Part shown: positions 8,067-16,629 of the stretch, in pieces
Layout of the letters: each line of letters begins with the position of its first letter
Numbering within the stretch: position 1 is the first letter of the stretch
NCBI RefSeq assembly: GCF_026242055.1
Contig: NZ_JAPJDL010000033.1
Span: forward strand, 16,354 to 50,089
DNA length: 33,736 nt
Direction of reading: 5' to 3'
From: Lentzea sp. NEAU-D7
GTDB lineage: Bacteria > Actinomycetota > Actinomycetes > Mycobacteriales > Pseudonocardiaceae
Program-made: the position numbers and the translations under genes
The notes under the pieces: model-generated
The model's input: only the letters and a program-made list of their open reading frames with translations
What the model was told of the DNA's origin: nothing
Database searches by the model: none

Positions 8067-8245
8067 CGAGCACCTCCTGTGCTTCCCTCCACCATGGTGC
8101 CAGGTAAGGGTGTTATGAGTGGGTGAATGATCAGGATCGGGCAAGGTGTCCCATGCCGGATCACCACGCTCCGGCAACTAGTGACAAGATGGCCGCGTAC
8201 CTCGCGCGCACCCGCGCGTAGTAAGTAATCCCGAGGAGATCCGAA

Positions 8246-9634
8246 GTGACTTCGCCGGAACTGGAGTCGGCCACCAACGCCGATCTCGTCATCCTCGGCG
8301 GTGGTTCAGGTGGCTACGCCTGCGCGTTCCGCGCGGCAGAGCTGGGCCTGTCCGTCGTCCTGGTCGAGAAGGACAAGCTGGGCGGCACCTGCCTGCACCG
8401 CGGTTGCATCCCGACCAAGGCGCTGCTGCACGCGGCCGAGGTCGCGGACAACGCTCGCGAGGGCGACCAGTTCGGCGTGAAGAGCTCGCTCGAGGGCATC
8501 GACATCGCCGGCGTCAACTCGTACAAGGACGGCGTGATCTCGCGGCTCTACAAGGGCCTGCAGGGTCTCGCGAAGGCCAACAAGGTCACCTTCGTCGAGG
8601 GCGCGGGCACGTTCGTCGGCCCGAACACCGTCGAGGTGAACGGCCAGCGCTACACCGGCAAGAACGTGGTGCTCGCGACCGGTTCGTACGCCCGCAGCCT
8701 GCCCGGTCTGGAGATCGGCGGCCGGGTCATCACCAGCGACCAGGCGCTCAACCTGGACTTCATCCCGGAGAAGGTCGTCGTCCTCGGCGGCGGCGTCATC
8801 GGCGTGGAGTTCGCGAGCGTGTGGCGTTCGTTCGGCGCCGAGGTGACCATCGTCGAGGCCCTGCCCCGCCTGGTCCCGGCCGAGGACGAGTACGCGTCCA
8901 AGCAGCTGGAGCGCGCGTTCCGCAAGCGCGGCATCAAGTTCAAGACCGGCGTGAAGTTCACCGGCGCCACGCAGTCCGGCTCGGGCGTGTCGATCACGCT
9001 GGAGAACGGCGACGTCCTCGACGCCGACCTGCTGCTCGTCGCGGTCGGCCGCGGCCCGAACAGCGCGGGTCACGGCTACGAGGAGGCCGGTGTCAAGATC
9101 GACCGCGGCTTCGTCGTCACCGACGAGCGCCTGCGCACGAACCTTCCGAACGTGTACGCCGTCGGCGACATCGTGCCCGGCCTGCAGCTCGCGCACCGCG
9201 GGTTCCAGCAGGGCATCTTCGTGGCCGAGGAGATCGCGGGCCAGAACCCGAAGGTGATCGACGAGGCGGGCATCCCGCGCGTCACCTACTGCAAGCCCGA
9301 GGTCGCCTCCGTCGGTCTCTCCGAGGCCGCCGCGAAGGAGAAGTACGGCTCCGCCGAGGTCTTCGTCTACGACCTCGCGGGCAACGGCAAGAGCCAGATC
9401 CTCAAGACCGCGGGTGGCGTGAAGCTCGTCAAGGCTCCCGACGGCCCGGTCGTCGGGATCACCATGGTCGGCGAGCGCGTCGGCGAACTCATCGGTGAAG
9501 CACAGCTGATCTACAGCTGGGAGGCTTACCCGGAGGACGTGGCTCCCCTGATCCACGCCCACCCGACCCAGACTGAAGCCCTCGGCGAGGCGTTCCTCGC
9601 CCTGGCCGGCAAGCCGCTGCACGTGCACGGCTGA
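8246..9634 (+). CDS. lpdA: Dihydrolipoyl dehydrogenase (E3)
   Basis: E3 reoxidises the dihydrolipoyl arms of 2-oxoacid dehydrogenase complexes, passing electrons through FAD and a disulfide to NAD+. The 462-residue protein shows the N-terminal FAD site (LGGGSGGYACA), the redox pair in GGTCLHRGCIPTK (C49 and C54), the NAD site VVVLGGGVIGVEFASVW, the second FAD motif VYAVGDIVPG and the C-terminal active-site base in HAHPTQTEALGE. GTG 8246 follows GAGGAG at 7-8 bases. sucB lies 51 bases downstream, so E3 and E2 are co-expressed, as in other actinobacteria. Confidence 0.96.
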   Translation: MTSPELESATNADLVILGGGSGGYACAFRAAELGLSVVLVEKDKLGGTCLHRGCIPTKALLHAAEVADNAREGDQFGVKSSLEGIDIAGVNSYKDGVISRLYKGLQGLAKANKVTFVEGAGTFVGPNTVEVNGQRYTGKNVVLATGSYARSLPGLEIGGRVITSDQALNLDFIPEKVVVLGGGVIGVEFASVWRSFGAEVTIVEALPRLVPAEDEYASKQLERAFRKRGIKFKTGVKFTGATQSGSGVSITLENGDVLDADLLLVAVGRGPNSAGHGYEEAGVKIDRGFVVTDERLRTNLPNVYAVGDIVPGLQLAHRGFQQGIFVAEEIAGQNPKVIDEAGIPRVTYCKPEVASVGLSEAAAKEKYGSAEVFVYDLAGNGKSQILKTAGGVKLVKAPDGPVVGITMVGERVGELIGEAQLIYSWEAYPEDVAPLIHAHPTQTEALGEAFLALAGKPLHVHG

Positions 9635-9685
9635 CCGTTCCCCACACAAAGTCAGCCACACGAGAGCACGAGGAGTCAGCGAACA

Positions 9686-11434
9686 ATGGCCTTCTCCGTC
9701 CAGATGCCCGCACTCGGTGAGAGCGTCACCGAGGGCACGGTCACCCGGTGGTTGAAGCAAGAAGGCGACCGGGTGGAGGTGGACGAGCCGTTGCTCGAGG
9801 TGTCCACCGACAAGGTCGACACCGAGATCCCGTCCCCGGCCGCCGGCGTCCTGCAGAAGATCGTCGCGCAGGAGGACGACACCGTCGAGGTCGGCGGTGA
9901 GCTCGCGGTCATCGGTGACGGCGACGCCGCACCGTCCGAGCCCGCGCCCGCCCCGGCCCAGGAGTCCGCTCCCGAGCCGCAGCAGACGCAGCCGTCCGCG
10001 CCGCAGCCGTCCGAGGAGGCCCAGGAAGCTCCGGCTCCCGCGGCCCCCGCCCAGTCCGGCGGCTCGGCCGAGGGCACCGACGTCACGATGCCCGCACTCG
10101 GCGAGTCCGTGACCGAGGGCACCGTCACCCGCTGGCTGAAGCAGGTCGGCGACAGCGTCGAGGTCGACGAGCCGCTGCTCGAGGTCTCGACCGACAAGGT
10201 CGACACCGAGATCCCCTCGCCGGTCGCGGGCACGCTGCTCGAGATCAGCGCCGGTGAGGACGAGACCGTCGAGGTCGGCGGCAAGCTCGCCGTCATCGGC
10301 TCGGGCAGCCCGGCTCCGGCCGCCGCTCCCGTGCAGGAGACCAAGCCCGAGCCGAAGCAGGAGTCCGCTCCGGCACCGGCTCCGAAGCAGGAGTCCGCAC
10401 CTGCTCCGCAGCAGGCCGCTCCCGCGCAGCAGCCGGCTCCGGCCGCCCCTGCCCCGCAGGCCGCGCAGTCCACTTCGGACGACGCGAACGGCACGCCGTA
10501 CGTCACTCCGCTCGTGCGCAAGCTCGCGTCGGAGAACGGCATCGACCTGGGCTCGCTCAAGGGCACCGGCGTCGGTGGCCGCATCCGCAAGCAGGACGTG
10601 CTGGCCGCCGTCGAGGCCAAGAAGGCCCCGGCTCCCGCGCCCGCCGCCGCTGCTCCGGCCGCCGCTCCCGCCTCCCGCACCTCGGCTCCGGCCGCGGTCG
10701 ACAACTCGGGCAAGCGCGGCACCGTGCAGAAGCTCCCGCGCCTGCGTCAGATCGTCGCGCAGCGCACGCGTGAGTCGCTGCAGATGTCGGCCCAGCTCAC
10801 CCAGGTGTTCGAGGTCGACGTGACCAAGATCGCCCGGCTGCGCAACCAGGCCAAGAAGGCGTTCGAGGCTCGTGAGGGCGCGAAGCTCACGTTCCTGCCG
10901 TTCTTCGCCAAGGCCGCCATCGAGGCCCTCAAGGCCCACCCGGTGCTCAACGCGTCGATCGACGAGGAGCGCAAGGAGGTCACCTACCACGGTGCCGAGC
11001 ACCTCGGTCTGGCGATCGACACGGAGCGCGGCCTGCTCAACGCCGTGATCCACAACGCCGGTGACCTGAACCTGTCGGGCATCGCCCACAAGATCGGTGA
11101 CCTGGCGGCGCGCGCCCGCTCGAACAAGCTCACGCCGGACGAGCTCACGGGTGGCACGTTCTCGCTGACCAACCTCGGCAGCAACGGCGCGCTCTTCGAC
11201 ACCCCGATCATCCAGCAGCCGCAGGTCGGCATCCTGGGCGTCGGCGTCGTCAAGAAGCGCGCGGTCGTCATGACCGACGAGGACGGCAACGACACCATCG
11301 CGATCCGCTCGATGATGTACCTCGCGCTCACCTACGACCACCGCCTGGTCGACGGTGCCGACGCGGGCCGCTTCCTCACGACGGTCAAGAACCGTCTCGA
11401 GGAGGGCGCGTTCGAGGCCGACCTCGGTCTCTGA
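9686..11434 (+). CDS. sucB: Dihydrolipoamide acyltransferase (E2) with two lipoyl domains
   Basis: This is the E2 core of a 2-oxoacid dehydrogenase complex; in actinobacteria the single protein (called SucB or DlaT) usually serves pyruvate dehydrogenase. The 582-residue chain contains two nearly identical lipoyl domains (residues 1-77 and 132-210) with lipoylated lysines K43 and K171 in EVSTDKVDTEIPSP, Ala/Pro/Glu linkers, the E1/E3-binding domain (YVTPLVRKLASENGIDL to KQDVLAAVEA, about residues 271-310), and a catalytic domain ending in TYDHRLVDGADAGRFL with the active-site His. lpd lies upstream. lipB, needed for its lipoylation, lies 1.6 kb downstream. Two hairpins follow it. Confidence 0.95.
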   Translation: MAFSVQMPALGESVTEGTVTRWLKQEGDRVEVDEPLLEVSTDKVDTEIPSPAAGVLQKIVAQEDDTVEVGGELAVIGDGDAAPSEPAPAPAQESAPEPQQTQPSAPQPSEEAQEAPAPAAPAQSGGSAEGTDVTMPALGESVTEGTVTRWLKQVGDSVEVDEPLLEVSTDKVDTEIPSPVAGTLLEISAGEDETVEVGGKLAVIGSGSPAPAAAPVQETKPEPKQESAPAPAPKQESAPAPQQAAPAQQPAPAAPAPQAAQSTSDDANGTPYVTPLVRKLASENGIDLGSLKGTGVGGRIRKQDVLAAVEAKKAPAPAPAAAAPAAAPASRTSAPAAVDNSGKRGTVQKLPRLRQIVAQRTRESLQMSAQLTQVFEVDVTKIARLRNQAKKAFEAREGAKLTFLPFFAKAAIEALKAHPVLNASIDEERKEVTYHGAEHLGLAIDTERGLLNAVIHNAGDLNLSGIAHKIGDLAARARSNKLTPDELTGGTFSLTNLGSNGALFDTPIIQQPQVGILGVGVVKKRAVVMTDEDGNDTIAIRSMMYLALTYDHRLVDGADAGRFLTTVKNRLEEGAFEADLGL

Positions 11435-11450
11435 CCGCGGGAGCTGCACT

Positions 11451-11472
11451 GATGTCCGGCCTGCCGGACATC
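11451..11472. repeat. Perfect 22-base palindrome after sucB
   Basis: GATGTCCGGC at 11451-11460 and its exact complement at 11463-11472 flank a CT dinucleotide, 17 bases after the sucB stop. The two-base centre is poor for an RNA loop unless the stem opens. It could be a first terminator arm or a protein site. It precedes the clearer terminator at 11490. Confidence 0.5.
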
Positions 11473-11489
11473 GACTGATCGTGTGACCT

Positions 11490-11521
11490 GAAGGCCACCC
11501 CGGTTTGCCGGGGTGGCCTTC
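11490..11521 (+). terminator. Hairpin terminator after sucB
   Basis: GAAGGCCACCCCGG and its exact complement form a 14-base-pair stem with a TTTG loop. It ends the lpd-sucB transcript before the epimerase gene. Confidence 0.88.
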
Positions 11522-11590
11522 GGCACATCCTGGGTCAGTTGTGCCGGGTGCGGCTGTGCACGCGGCAGGTGAGTGGGGAACGATCTGTCT

Positions 11591-12481
11591 ATGCGAGTCG
11601 TCATCGCGGGATCGTCGGGCTTGATCGGAACGAGCCTGGTGGCGTCCATGCGCGCCGCCGGCCACGAGGTGCTGCGGCTGGTGCGCCGCAAAGCCGCCGC
11701 ACCCGACGAACGCGGCTGGGACCCGTACGCCGGGCGCATCGACGACGGGACGTTCGACGGCGTCGACGCCGTCATCAACCTGTGCGGCGCGGGCATCGCC
11801 GACAAGCGGTGGGACGACGCGCGCAAGCAGGTGCTGCACGACAGCCGGATCGTGCCGGCCGAGGTGCTGTCGGCGGCGTGCGTCGAGCACGGGGTGCCGA
11901 CGCTGGTGAGCTCGTCGGGCGCCCACTTCTACGGCGACACCGCGTCGCGTCTCGCGGACGAGGACGCGCCGGGCGGCCACACCTTCATGTCGCGGCTGAC
12001 CCAGGACTGGGAGGCGGCGACGTCCGCGGCGCAGGAGGGCGGGGTGCGGGTCGTGCTCATGCGCACCGCCGTCGTCATCTCCCCCTCGGGCGGTGTGTTC
12101 GGCCGGTTGAAGCCGGTGTTCCAGTTCTTCCTGGGCGGCAAGCTCGGCAGTGGCGATCAGTTCTTCCCGTGGGTGTCGCTGGACGACGTCGTGTCCGCCT
12201 ACCGGTTCGTCGTCGAGCACGAGGAGATCCGCGGGCCGGTGAACGTCGCGGGCCCGGCTCCGGTGACGAACGCCGAGTTCACCAAGGCGGTCGGCGCGGC
12301 GCTGAGCCGGCCGGCGCCGTGGACGGTGCCGGCGTTCGCGCTCAAGACGTTGCTCGGCGGTGAGATGGCGCAGGAGCTGCTGCTCAGCGGTCCGGGCCTG
12401 ACGCCGAGGACGCTGGAGCGGCACGGCTTCCAGTTCCTGCACCCGACGCTGCCGGCGGCCCTGAACGCGGCGGTCGCATGA
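11591..12481 (+). CDS. TIGR01777 family NAD(P)-dependent epimerase/dehydratase-like protein
   Basis: An extended short-chain dehydrogenase fold protein of 296 residues. The N-terminal VVIAGSSGLIGTSLV is the nucleotide-binding glycine motif. VINLCGAGIADKRW, SSSGAHFYGD, VLMRTAVVISPSGG and the C-terminal DUF1731-like region (from about VNVAGPAPVTNAEF, ending in GFQFLHPTL..AL) are characteristic of the TIGR01777 group, whose biochemical role is not established. I prefer ATG 11591 because it starts directly at the beta strand of the fold; an in-frame GTG at 11573 would add six residues. It sits commonly near sucB and lipB in actinobacteria. The ATG of the next gene overlaps its stop. Confidence 0.85.
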   Translation: MRVVIAGSSGLIGTSLVASMRAAGHEVLRLVRRKAAAPDERGWDPYAGRIDDGTFDGVDAVINLCGAGIADKRWDDARKQVLHDSRIVPAEVLSAACVEHGVPTLVSSSGAHFYGDTASRLADEDAPGGHTFMSRLTQDWEAATSAAQEGGVRVVLMRTAVVISPSGGVFGRLKPVFQFFLGGKLGSGDQFFPWVSLDDVVSAYRFVVEHEEIRGPVNVAGPAPVTNAEFTKAVGAALSRPAPWTVPAFALKTLLGGEMAQELLLSGPGLTPRTLERHGFQFLHPTLPAALNAAVA

Positions 12482-13056
12482 CGCGCGCGGTGGCGGCGGT
12501 GCTGGTCATCTCGTGGATCCTGCTGGGTCTTCCCGAGACGACCGGGCTCGACGTGTGGGTGCACGACGAGCTGCCGCGGCCCGACTGGCTGCGCGCGACG
12601 GCGTTCGCGGTGAGCCTGGTGATGGGACCGACGCTCGGGTGGGCGTTCGCGGCGGTGTTGTTCGTGCTGGCCTGGCGGCGGCGCGATCCGCGGTTGTGGA
12701 AGGCCCTGGCGTTGCACGCGCTGTGCTGCGCGACCCTGCTGACGCGGTTCCTGTTCGACCGCGTGCGGCCCGTCGAGTACCACCTGCCGAGCTATCCGAG
12801 CGGACACACGGTGGCGGTCGCGTCGGTCGGTTTCACGCTGGTCGTCCTCCTCAACCGCGGTGTGCTGTGGGCGGTGCTCGCGGTGCTGGTGGCGGGGTTC
12901 GCGAGGATCGTCCTGGAGATGCACTGGGTCACCGACGTCGTCGGCGCCGTGCTGGGTGTGACCGGTGTCGGACTCTTGGCGGCCATGCTCCTGGGGTTGG
13001 TAACGTCGGGTCGTGAACTCGTGCCGGACCTCGTCAGACCCCGTCGTCATCCGTGA
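12478..13056 (+). CDS. PAP2-superfamily membrane phosphatase
   Basis: A 192-residue integral membrane protein with the three phosphatase signature motifs: RFLFDRVRPVEY (motif 1, reduced form of KxxxxxxRP), SYPSGHT (motif 2) and RIVLEMHWVTDVVG (motif 3, R-x5-H-x3-D). It should dephosphorylate a lipid phosphate or undecaprenyl pyrophosphate at the outer membrane face; the substrate cannot be read. Its ATG overlaps the preceding stop (ATGA), so it is translationally coupled to the epimerase. The 3' 44 bases overlap the start of lipB in another frame. Confidence 0.85.
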   Translation: MTRAVAAVLVISWILLGLPETTGLDVWVHDELPRPDWLRATAFAVSLVMGPTLGWAFAAVLFVLAWRRRDPRLWKALALHALCCATLLTRFLFDRVRPVEYHLPSYPSGHTVAVASVGFTLVVLLNRGVLWAVLAVLVAGFARIVLEMHWVTDVVGAVLGVTGVGLLAAMLLGLVTSGRELVPDLVRPRRHP

Positions 13057-13741
13057 GCTGGGGCTCATCGACTACATGGCGGCGTGGGACCTCCAGAAGG
13101 AGATCGCGGAGGCGCGCGCCGGTGGCACCGGCCCGGACACCCTCCTGCTGCTCGAACACCCGCCCGTCTACACCTGCGGCCGGCGCACCCTCGACGAGGA
13201 GCGCCCGCGCGGTGGCGACACCCCGGTCATCGACGTCGACCGCGGCGGCAAGATCACCTGGCACGGACCGGGCCAGCTCGTCGGCTACCCGATCGTCAAG
13301 CTCGCCGACCCGATCGACGTCGTGGAGTACGTGCGGCGCGTCGAGCAGGGCCTGATCGCCGTGTGCGACGAGCTCGGCGTGCACACCGGCCGGATCGAGG
13401 GCCGCAGCGGCGTGTGGCTGCCCGCCGACGACCGCGGCCCGGAGCGCAAGGTCGCCGCCATCGGCATCCGCGTGCAGCGCGGCGTGACCATGCACGGCTT
13501 CGAGATCAACTGCAACGCGAGCCTCGACGCGTTCGGCGACATCATCCCGTGTGGAATCAAGGACGCGGGCGTCGCTTCCCTCTCGCACGAACTGGGCCGC
13601 GACGTCACCGTCGCCGAGGTCCTGCCGCTCGCCCGTGACGCTGTGCTCGCGGCGCTCGACGGGACGCTCCCCCTGACGGACCGCACTTTGGCCCGCACTG
13701 GCCCCGTCGCACCGGGTATCACCTTCGCTAGCATTCCGTAG
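13013..13741 (+). CDS. lipB: Octanoyl-ACP:protein N-octanoyltransferase
   Basis: LipB moves the octanoyl group from acyl carrier protein to the lipoyl-domain lysines of E2 and related proteins, the first step of lipoate assembly. The 242-residue protein shows RGGKITWHGPGQLVGYPI, the catalytic-lysine segment RKVAAIGIRVQRGVTMHGFEIN and the catalytic-cysteine segment IPCGIKDAGVASL. GTG 13013 gives the normal family N-terminus but lies within the PAP2 gene and has no Shine-Dalgarno; TAACGT ends 6 bases upstream, suggesting a leaderless start. Its targets lpd-sucB are close by. lipA, the usual next gene, is absent from this window. Confidence 0.93.
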   Translation: MNSCRTSSDPVVIRELGLIDYMAAWDLQKEIAEARAGGTGPDTLLLLEHPPVYTCGRRTLDEERPRGGDTPVIDVDRGGKITWHGPGQLVGYPIVKLADPIDVVEYVRRVEQGLIAVCDELGVHTGRIEGRSGVWLPADDRGPERKVAAIGIRVQRGVTMHGFEINCNASLDAFGDIIPCGIKDAGVASLSHELGRDVTVAEVLPLARDAVLAALDGTLPLTDRTLARTGPVAPGITFASIP

Positions 13742-13783
13742 CCCCGCGGCGGGAACCTGCGGGAACTCGGAGGAGGGTGCGTC

Positions 13784-14278
13784 GTGAGGTTGTCCCGACG
13801 CCAGTTGTTCACGGCTGCCGGTGTGACGGCGCTGGCAGGCGGATTCAGTTCGAACGGAGCGGTGGCGGCGGCCGCTCCGGTGCGGACGTGGAGCGGTGAG
13901 ATCCAGGTCGGTGACTGGGAGCGGTACTACCTCGGGCTCGACGGCGGGGCGCACCAGAAGGCGCTCAGCGCGCTGGGCATCGCCCATCGCGACGGCGTCC
14001 GCGCCGACGAGCAGTACCTGGTGGTGCCGGTCGAGTCCGTCCGACGGGCGGCGCTGGAGTTCGGCGACCACGCGGCCGCCGACGTGCTGCGCGCCCGCTT
14101 CGGCCTCGACTCGCCGTCGATGCTCGGGCGCGGGCTGAAGCTCGTGCTCGGGCAGGGCGGCCTGGAACACCGCTACCTCGACGACCCCGTGCTGCAGCTG
14201 CGCTACATCGGATGTCGGCGGCGGTTCGCGGACCACGTCATGCCGTTGCCGTCGGCGGTCCGCAAAGCGCTCGCCTGA
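13784..14278 (+). CDS. Tat-exported hypothetical protein
   Basis: A 164-residue protein starting MRLSRRQLFTAAGVTALAGG: twin arginines in SRRQLF followed by a hydrophobic stretch and an AAAA-type cleavage region near residue 30 form a clear Tat signal. The mature part (about 130 residues) has no family I recognise; it contains WERYYLGLDGGAHQKAL and a C-terminal LQLRYIGCRRRFADHVMPLP. GTG 13784 has GGAGG 7-8 bases upstream. It sits alone between lipB and a convergent oxidoreductase gene. Export of a folded protein suggests a cofactor or rapid cytoplasmic folding. Confidence 0.78.
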   Translation: MRLSRRQLFTAAGVTALAGGFSSNGAVAAAAPVRTWSGEIQVGDWERYYLGLDGGAHQKALSALGIAHRDGVRADEQYLVVPVESVRRAALEFGDHAAADVLRARFGLDSPSMLGRGLKLVLGQGGLEHRYLDDPVLQLRYIGCRRRFADHVMPLPSAVRKALA

Positions 14279-14296
14279 CATCCGACACGCGCTGGG

Positions 14297-15229
14297 TCAG
14301 CCCAGCTGCGGTGCCACGTCCGACGCGATCTCGGTGATGTGGTCGAGGTCGGCGAGGTCCAGGACCTGCAGGTACACGCGCTGCGCACCGGTCGCGTCCC
14401 GCCACGCGCCGATGCGGTCGGCGACCTCGGCCGGGGTGCCGGCCAGGCCGTTCTCCTTGAGCTCGCCGACCTCGCGGCCGATCGCGGCGGCACGGCGGGC
14501 GACGTCGGCGTCGGTGCGGCCGACGCACGCGACGAGCGCGACCGAGCGGATGAGCTCCTTCGGGTCGCGGCCGATCTCCTCGCACGCGGCGTCGACGCGG
14601 CCGAACTGCTCGACGGCGGCGTCGATGCCGACGAACGGCAGGTTGAACTCGGTGGCGTAGGACGCGGCCAGAGCCGGGGTGCGCTTGGCGCCCATGCCGC
14701 CGATCAGCACCGGGACGCGCTCCTGCGCCGGCTTGGGCAGCGCGGGCGAGTCGGTGAGCGTGTAGTGCTTGCCCTCGAACGAGAAGGTGCCGCCGACCGG
14801 GGTCTCCCACAGGCCGGTGATGATCGCGACCTGCTCCTCGTAGCGGTCGAAGCGCTCCCCCAGCGCCGGGAACGGGATGCCGTACGCGGTGTGCTCGGCC
14901 TCGTACCACCCGGCGCCGATGCCGAACTCCACGCGGCCGCCCGACATCTGGTCGACCTGGGCGACGCTGATGGCCAGCGGTCCGGGGTGGCGGAACGTCG
15001 CGGCGGTCATCAGCGTGCCCAGGCGGATCGTCGACGTGTCGCGGGCCAGCCCGGCGAACGTGATCCACGGGTCGGTCGGGCCCGGCAGGCCGTCGGCCGA
15101 GCCCATCTGGAGGTAGTGGTCGGAGCGGAAGAAGGCGCCGTAGCCGGCGTCCTCCGCCGTCCTGGCCACCCGGAGCAGGTCGTCGTAGCTCGCCCCCTGC
15201 TGGGGCTCGGTGAAGATGCGCAGTTCCAC
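14297..15229 (-). CDS. LLM-class F420-dependent oxidoreductase
   Basis: A 310-residue luciferase-like TIM-barrel protein. The N-terminal strand MELRIFTEPQ, GAFFRSDHY, DPWITFAGLARDTSTIRLGTLM, HPGPLAISVAQVDQMSGGRVEFGIGAGWYEAEH and VPVLIGGMG are landmarks of the LLM group, most members of which in actinobacteria use the deazaflavin F420. The substrate is unknown; such enzymes reduce or oxidise ketones, imines and polyketide rings. GTG 15229 follows an AGG-containing site weakly. It lies 9 bases after the racemase gene and is the last gene of the monooxygenase-racemase-oxidoreductase operon. It converges on the Tat protein gene. Confidence 0.85.
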   Translation of the reverse strand: MELRIFTEPQQGASYDDLLRVARTAEDAGYGAFFRSDHYLQMGSADGLPGPTDPWITFAGLARDTSTIRLGTLMTAATFRHPGPLAISVAQVDQMSGGRVEFGIGAGWYEAEHTAYGIPFPALGERFDRYEEQVAIITGLWETPVGGTFSFEGKHYTLTDSPALPKPAQERVPVLIGGMGAKRTPALAASYATEFNLPFVGIDAAVEQFGRVDAACEEIGRDPKELIRSVALVACVGRTDADVARRAAAIGREVGELKENGLAGTPAEVADRIGAWRDATGAQRVYLQVLDLADLDHITEIASDVAPQLG

Positions 15230-15238
15230 GACCTGAAT

Positions 15239-16234
15239 CTAGTCCGCGGAAAAGCGTGGTGCAGGCACGGCCGCCCCCTCGGCGGTGAACACCCCGCGCG
15301 CGACCAGGTGCGGGTGTGAGGCCGCCTCCTCCAGGCTCAGCACCGGGGTCACGCAGGCGTCGGACGACGCGAACACCTCCGACCACTCGTCGCGCGTCCG
15401 GGTCAGGAACGCCTCGGCGAACGTCTTGCGCAGCACCGGCCAGGAGTCCCGGTCCATCTGTTCCGGCAGGTCCGGGGCGTGCAGCCCCAGACCGGTCAGC
15501 AGCAGGGCGTAGAACTGCGGCTCCAGCGCCCCCACCGCGACGGACCCGCCGTCCGCGCACTCGTAGATCGAGTAGAACGGGCAGCCGCCGTCGAGCAGGT
15601 TCGAGTCCGGCGCGTCCTGCCACACCGACTGCGCCTTCATCGACCAGATCATCTGCGCGAGCGACGCCACCCCGTCGACGATCGCCGCGTCGACGACCTG
15701 GCCGAGCCCGGTGCGCTGCCGTTCCCACAACGCCGCCAGCACGCCCAGCACCAGGTAGAGCGAGCCGCCGCCGAAGTCGCCGACCAGGTTGAGCGGCGGC
15801 TTGCCGATCGCGTGCAGCACCCCGGTGACCGACAGGTAGTTGATGTCGTGCCCGGCGCGCTGGGCCAGCGGGCCGTCCTGGCCCCACCCGGTCATCCGCG
15901 CGTAGATCAGGCCGGGGTTGACCGCCAGGCAGTCGGACGGCCCGAGCCCGAGCCGTTCCAGCACGCCGGGGCGGAAGCCCTCGATCACCACGTCGGCCGC
16001 CGAGATCAGCTCCAGGACCGCGGAACGCCCCTCGGGGGACTTGAGGTCCGCGGACACCGAACGCCTGCCGCGCAACAGGAAGTCGCGGGAGGCGTCCGGC
16101 ACCACGGACAGGCCGCCGGACGGACGTTCGACGCGCACGACCTCCGCGCCGAGGTCCGCCAGCAGCATCGCGCCGTGCGGGCCGGGGCCGATGCCGCCGA
16201 ACTCGACGACCTTCAGCCCGTCCAGAGGCCCCAT
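15239..16234 (-). CDS. mcr: Alpha-methylacyl-CoA racemase (CaiB/BaiF family)
   Basis: Racemises the 2-methyl centre of branched acyl-CoA thioesters through a 1,1-proton transfer, normally during degradation of methyl-branched or sterol side chains. The 331-residue protein shows the N-terminal LKVVEFGGIGPGPHGAMLLADLGAEVVRVERP, the catalytic His in GHDINYLS (H129) and Asp in VGDFGGGS (D153), matching the His/Asp pair known in the Mycobacterium tuberculosis enzyme, and LDGGCPFYSIYECADG. It is about 30 residues shorter than common homologues, the shortening being at the C-terminus after SHPHLVARGVF. Its ATG shares one base with the upstream monooxygenase stop (TGATG). A polyketide-tailoring role is possible but not shown. 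Confidence 0.88.
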   Translation of the reverse strand: MGPLDGLKVVEFGGIGPGPHGAMLLADLGAEVVRVERPSGGLSVVPDASRDFLLRGRRSVSADLKSPEGRSAVLELISAADVVIEGFRPGVLERLGLGPSDCLAVNPGLIYARMTGWGQDGPLAQRAGHDINYLSVTGVLHAIGKPPLNLVGDFGGGSLYLVLGVLAALWERQRTGLGQVVDAAIVDGVASLAQMIWSMKAQSVWQDAPDSNLLDGGCPFYSIYECADGGSVAVGALEPQFYALLLTGLGLHAPDLPEQMDRDSWPVLRKTFAEAFLTRTRDEWSEVFASSDACVTPVLSLEEAASHPHLVARGVFTAEGAAVPAPRFSAD

Positions 16235-16536
16235 CAGGCTTCTGCGGAGGCTTCGAACGACAGGCGCGGGTTGAAGATCGCGCCCGTGGACTCGGCCAGG
16301 CCGCGCATCGCCTTGGCGTGGTTGCCGAAGTCCGGGTGGGCCAGCGCCGCGCGCAGGGCGTCGGCGCTCTCCCACAGCGCGATGTTGATGTACGACGCCG
16401 GGTCGTCCAGCTGCCGCGAGAGCGTGTACTGGATCAGGCCCGGCTGCTCGCGCAGGAACGCCGCCGTCTCGTCGAAGGCCTTCTCGAACTCCTCCGGGTC
16501 ACCGGTGAGCGTGAAGCGGTTGAGGAAGGTGATCAT
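16234..16536 (-). CDS. Antibiotic biosynthesis monooxygenase (ABM) domain protein
   Basis: A 100-residue single-domain protein of the ferredoxin-like dimeric alpha-beta barrel type: MITFLNRFTLTGDPEEFEKAF..T, then PGLIQYTLSRQLDDPASYINIALWESADAL and a closing segment with HPDF. Related proteins in aromatic polyketide clusters (ActVA-Orf6 type) oxidise ring carbons to quinones without cofactor; others degrade haem or act on signalling molecules. The ATG has a GGAGG about 9 bases upstream. It leads the operon with the racemase and the LLM oxidoreductase and is divergent from the PF04199 cyclase gene. Its position beside a type II PKS favours a polyketide role, but it is not in the PKS operon itself. 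Confidence 0.75.
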   Translation of the reverse strand: MITFLNRFTLTGDPEEFEKAFDETAAFLREQPGLIQYTLSRQLDDPASYINIALWESADALRAALAHPDFGNHAKAMRGLAESTGAIFNPRLSFEASAEA

Positions 16537-16589
16537 GAGGTGGCTCCTCCAGAAACGGTGTCAGGCCAGGAAAACCATGCCCACCGCCT

Positions 16590-16606
16590 CTTGAGACGTG
16601 CTCAAG
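16590..16606. promoter_or_regulatory. Inverted repeat in the divergent ABM / cyclase promoter region
   Basis: CTTGAG at 16590-16595 and CTCAAG at 16601-16606 form a perfect inverted repeat with a 5-base spacer, between the starts of the monooxygenase (16536) and cyclase (16630) genes. It could be an operator shared by both. The arms are short, so confidence is low. Confidence 0.35.
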
Positions 16607-16629
16607 GAACGCCCGCCAAGCTCTGCTGC

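Noticed and set aside
8190..8245. CG-rich short inverted repeat (CGCGCG, CACC, CGCGCG) before lpd
   Set aside because: Alternating CG sequence pairs with itself by chance in DNA this GC-rich.
8306..12442. A 1378-codon open frame on the minus strand opposite lpd, sucB and the epimerase gene
   Set aside because: It is a frame shadow of GC-rich codons: His/Arg/Leu/Asp-rich, without domains, and directly opposite three well-supported genes.
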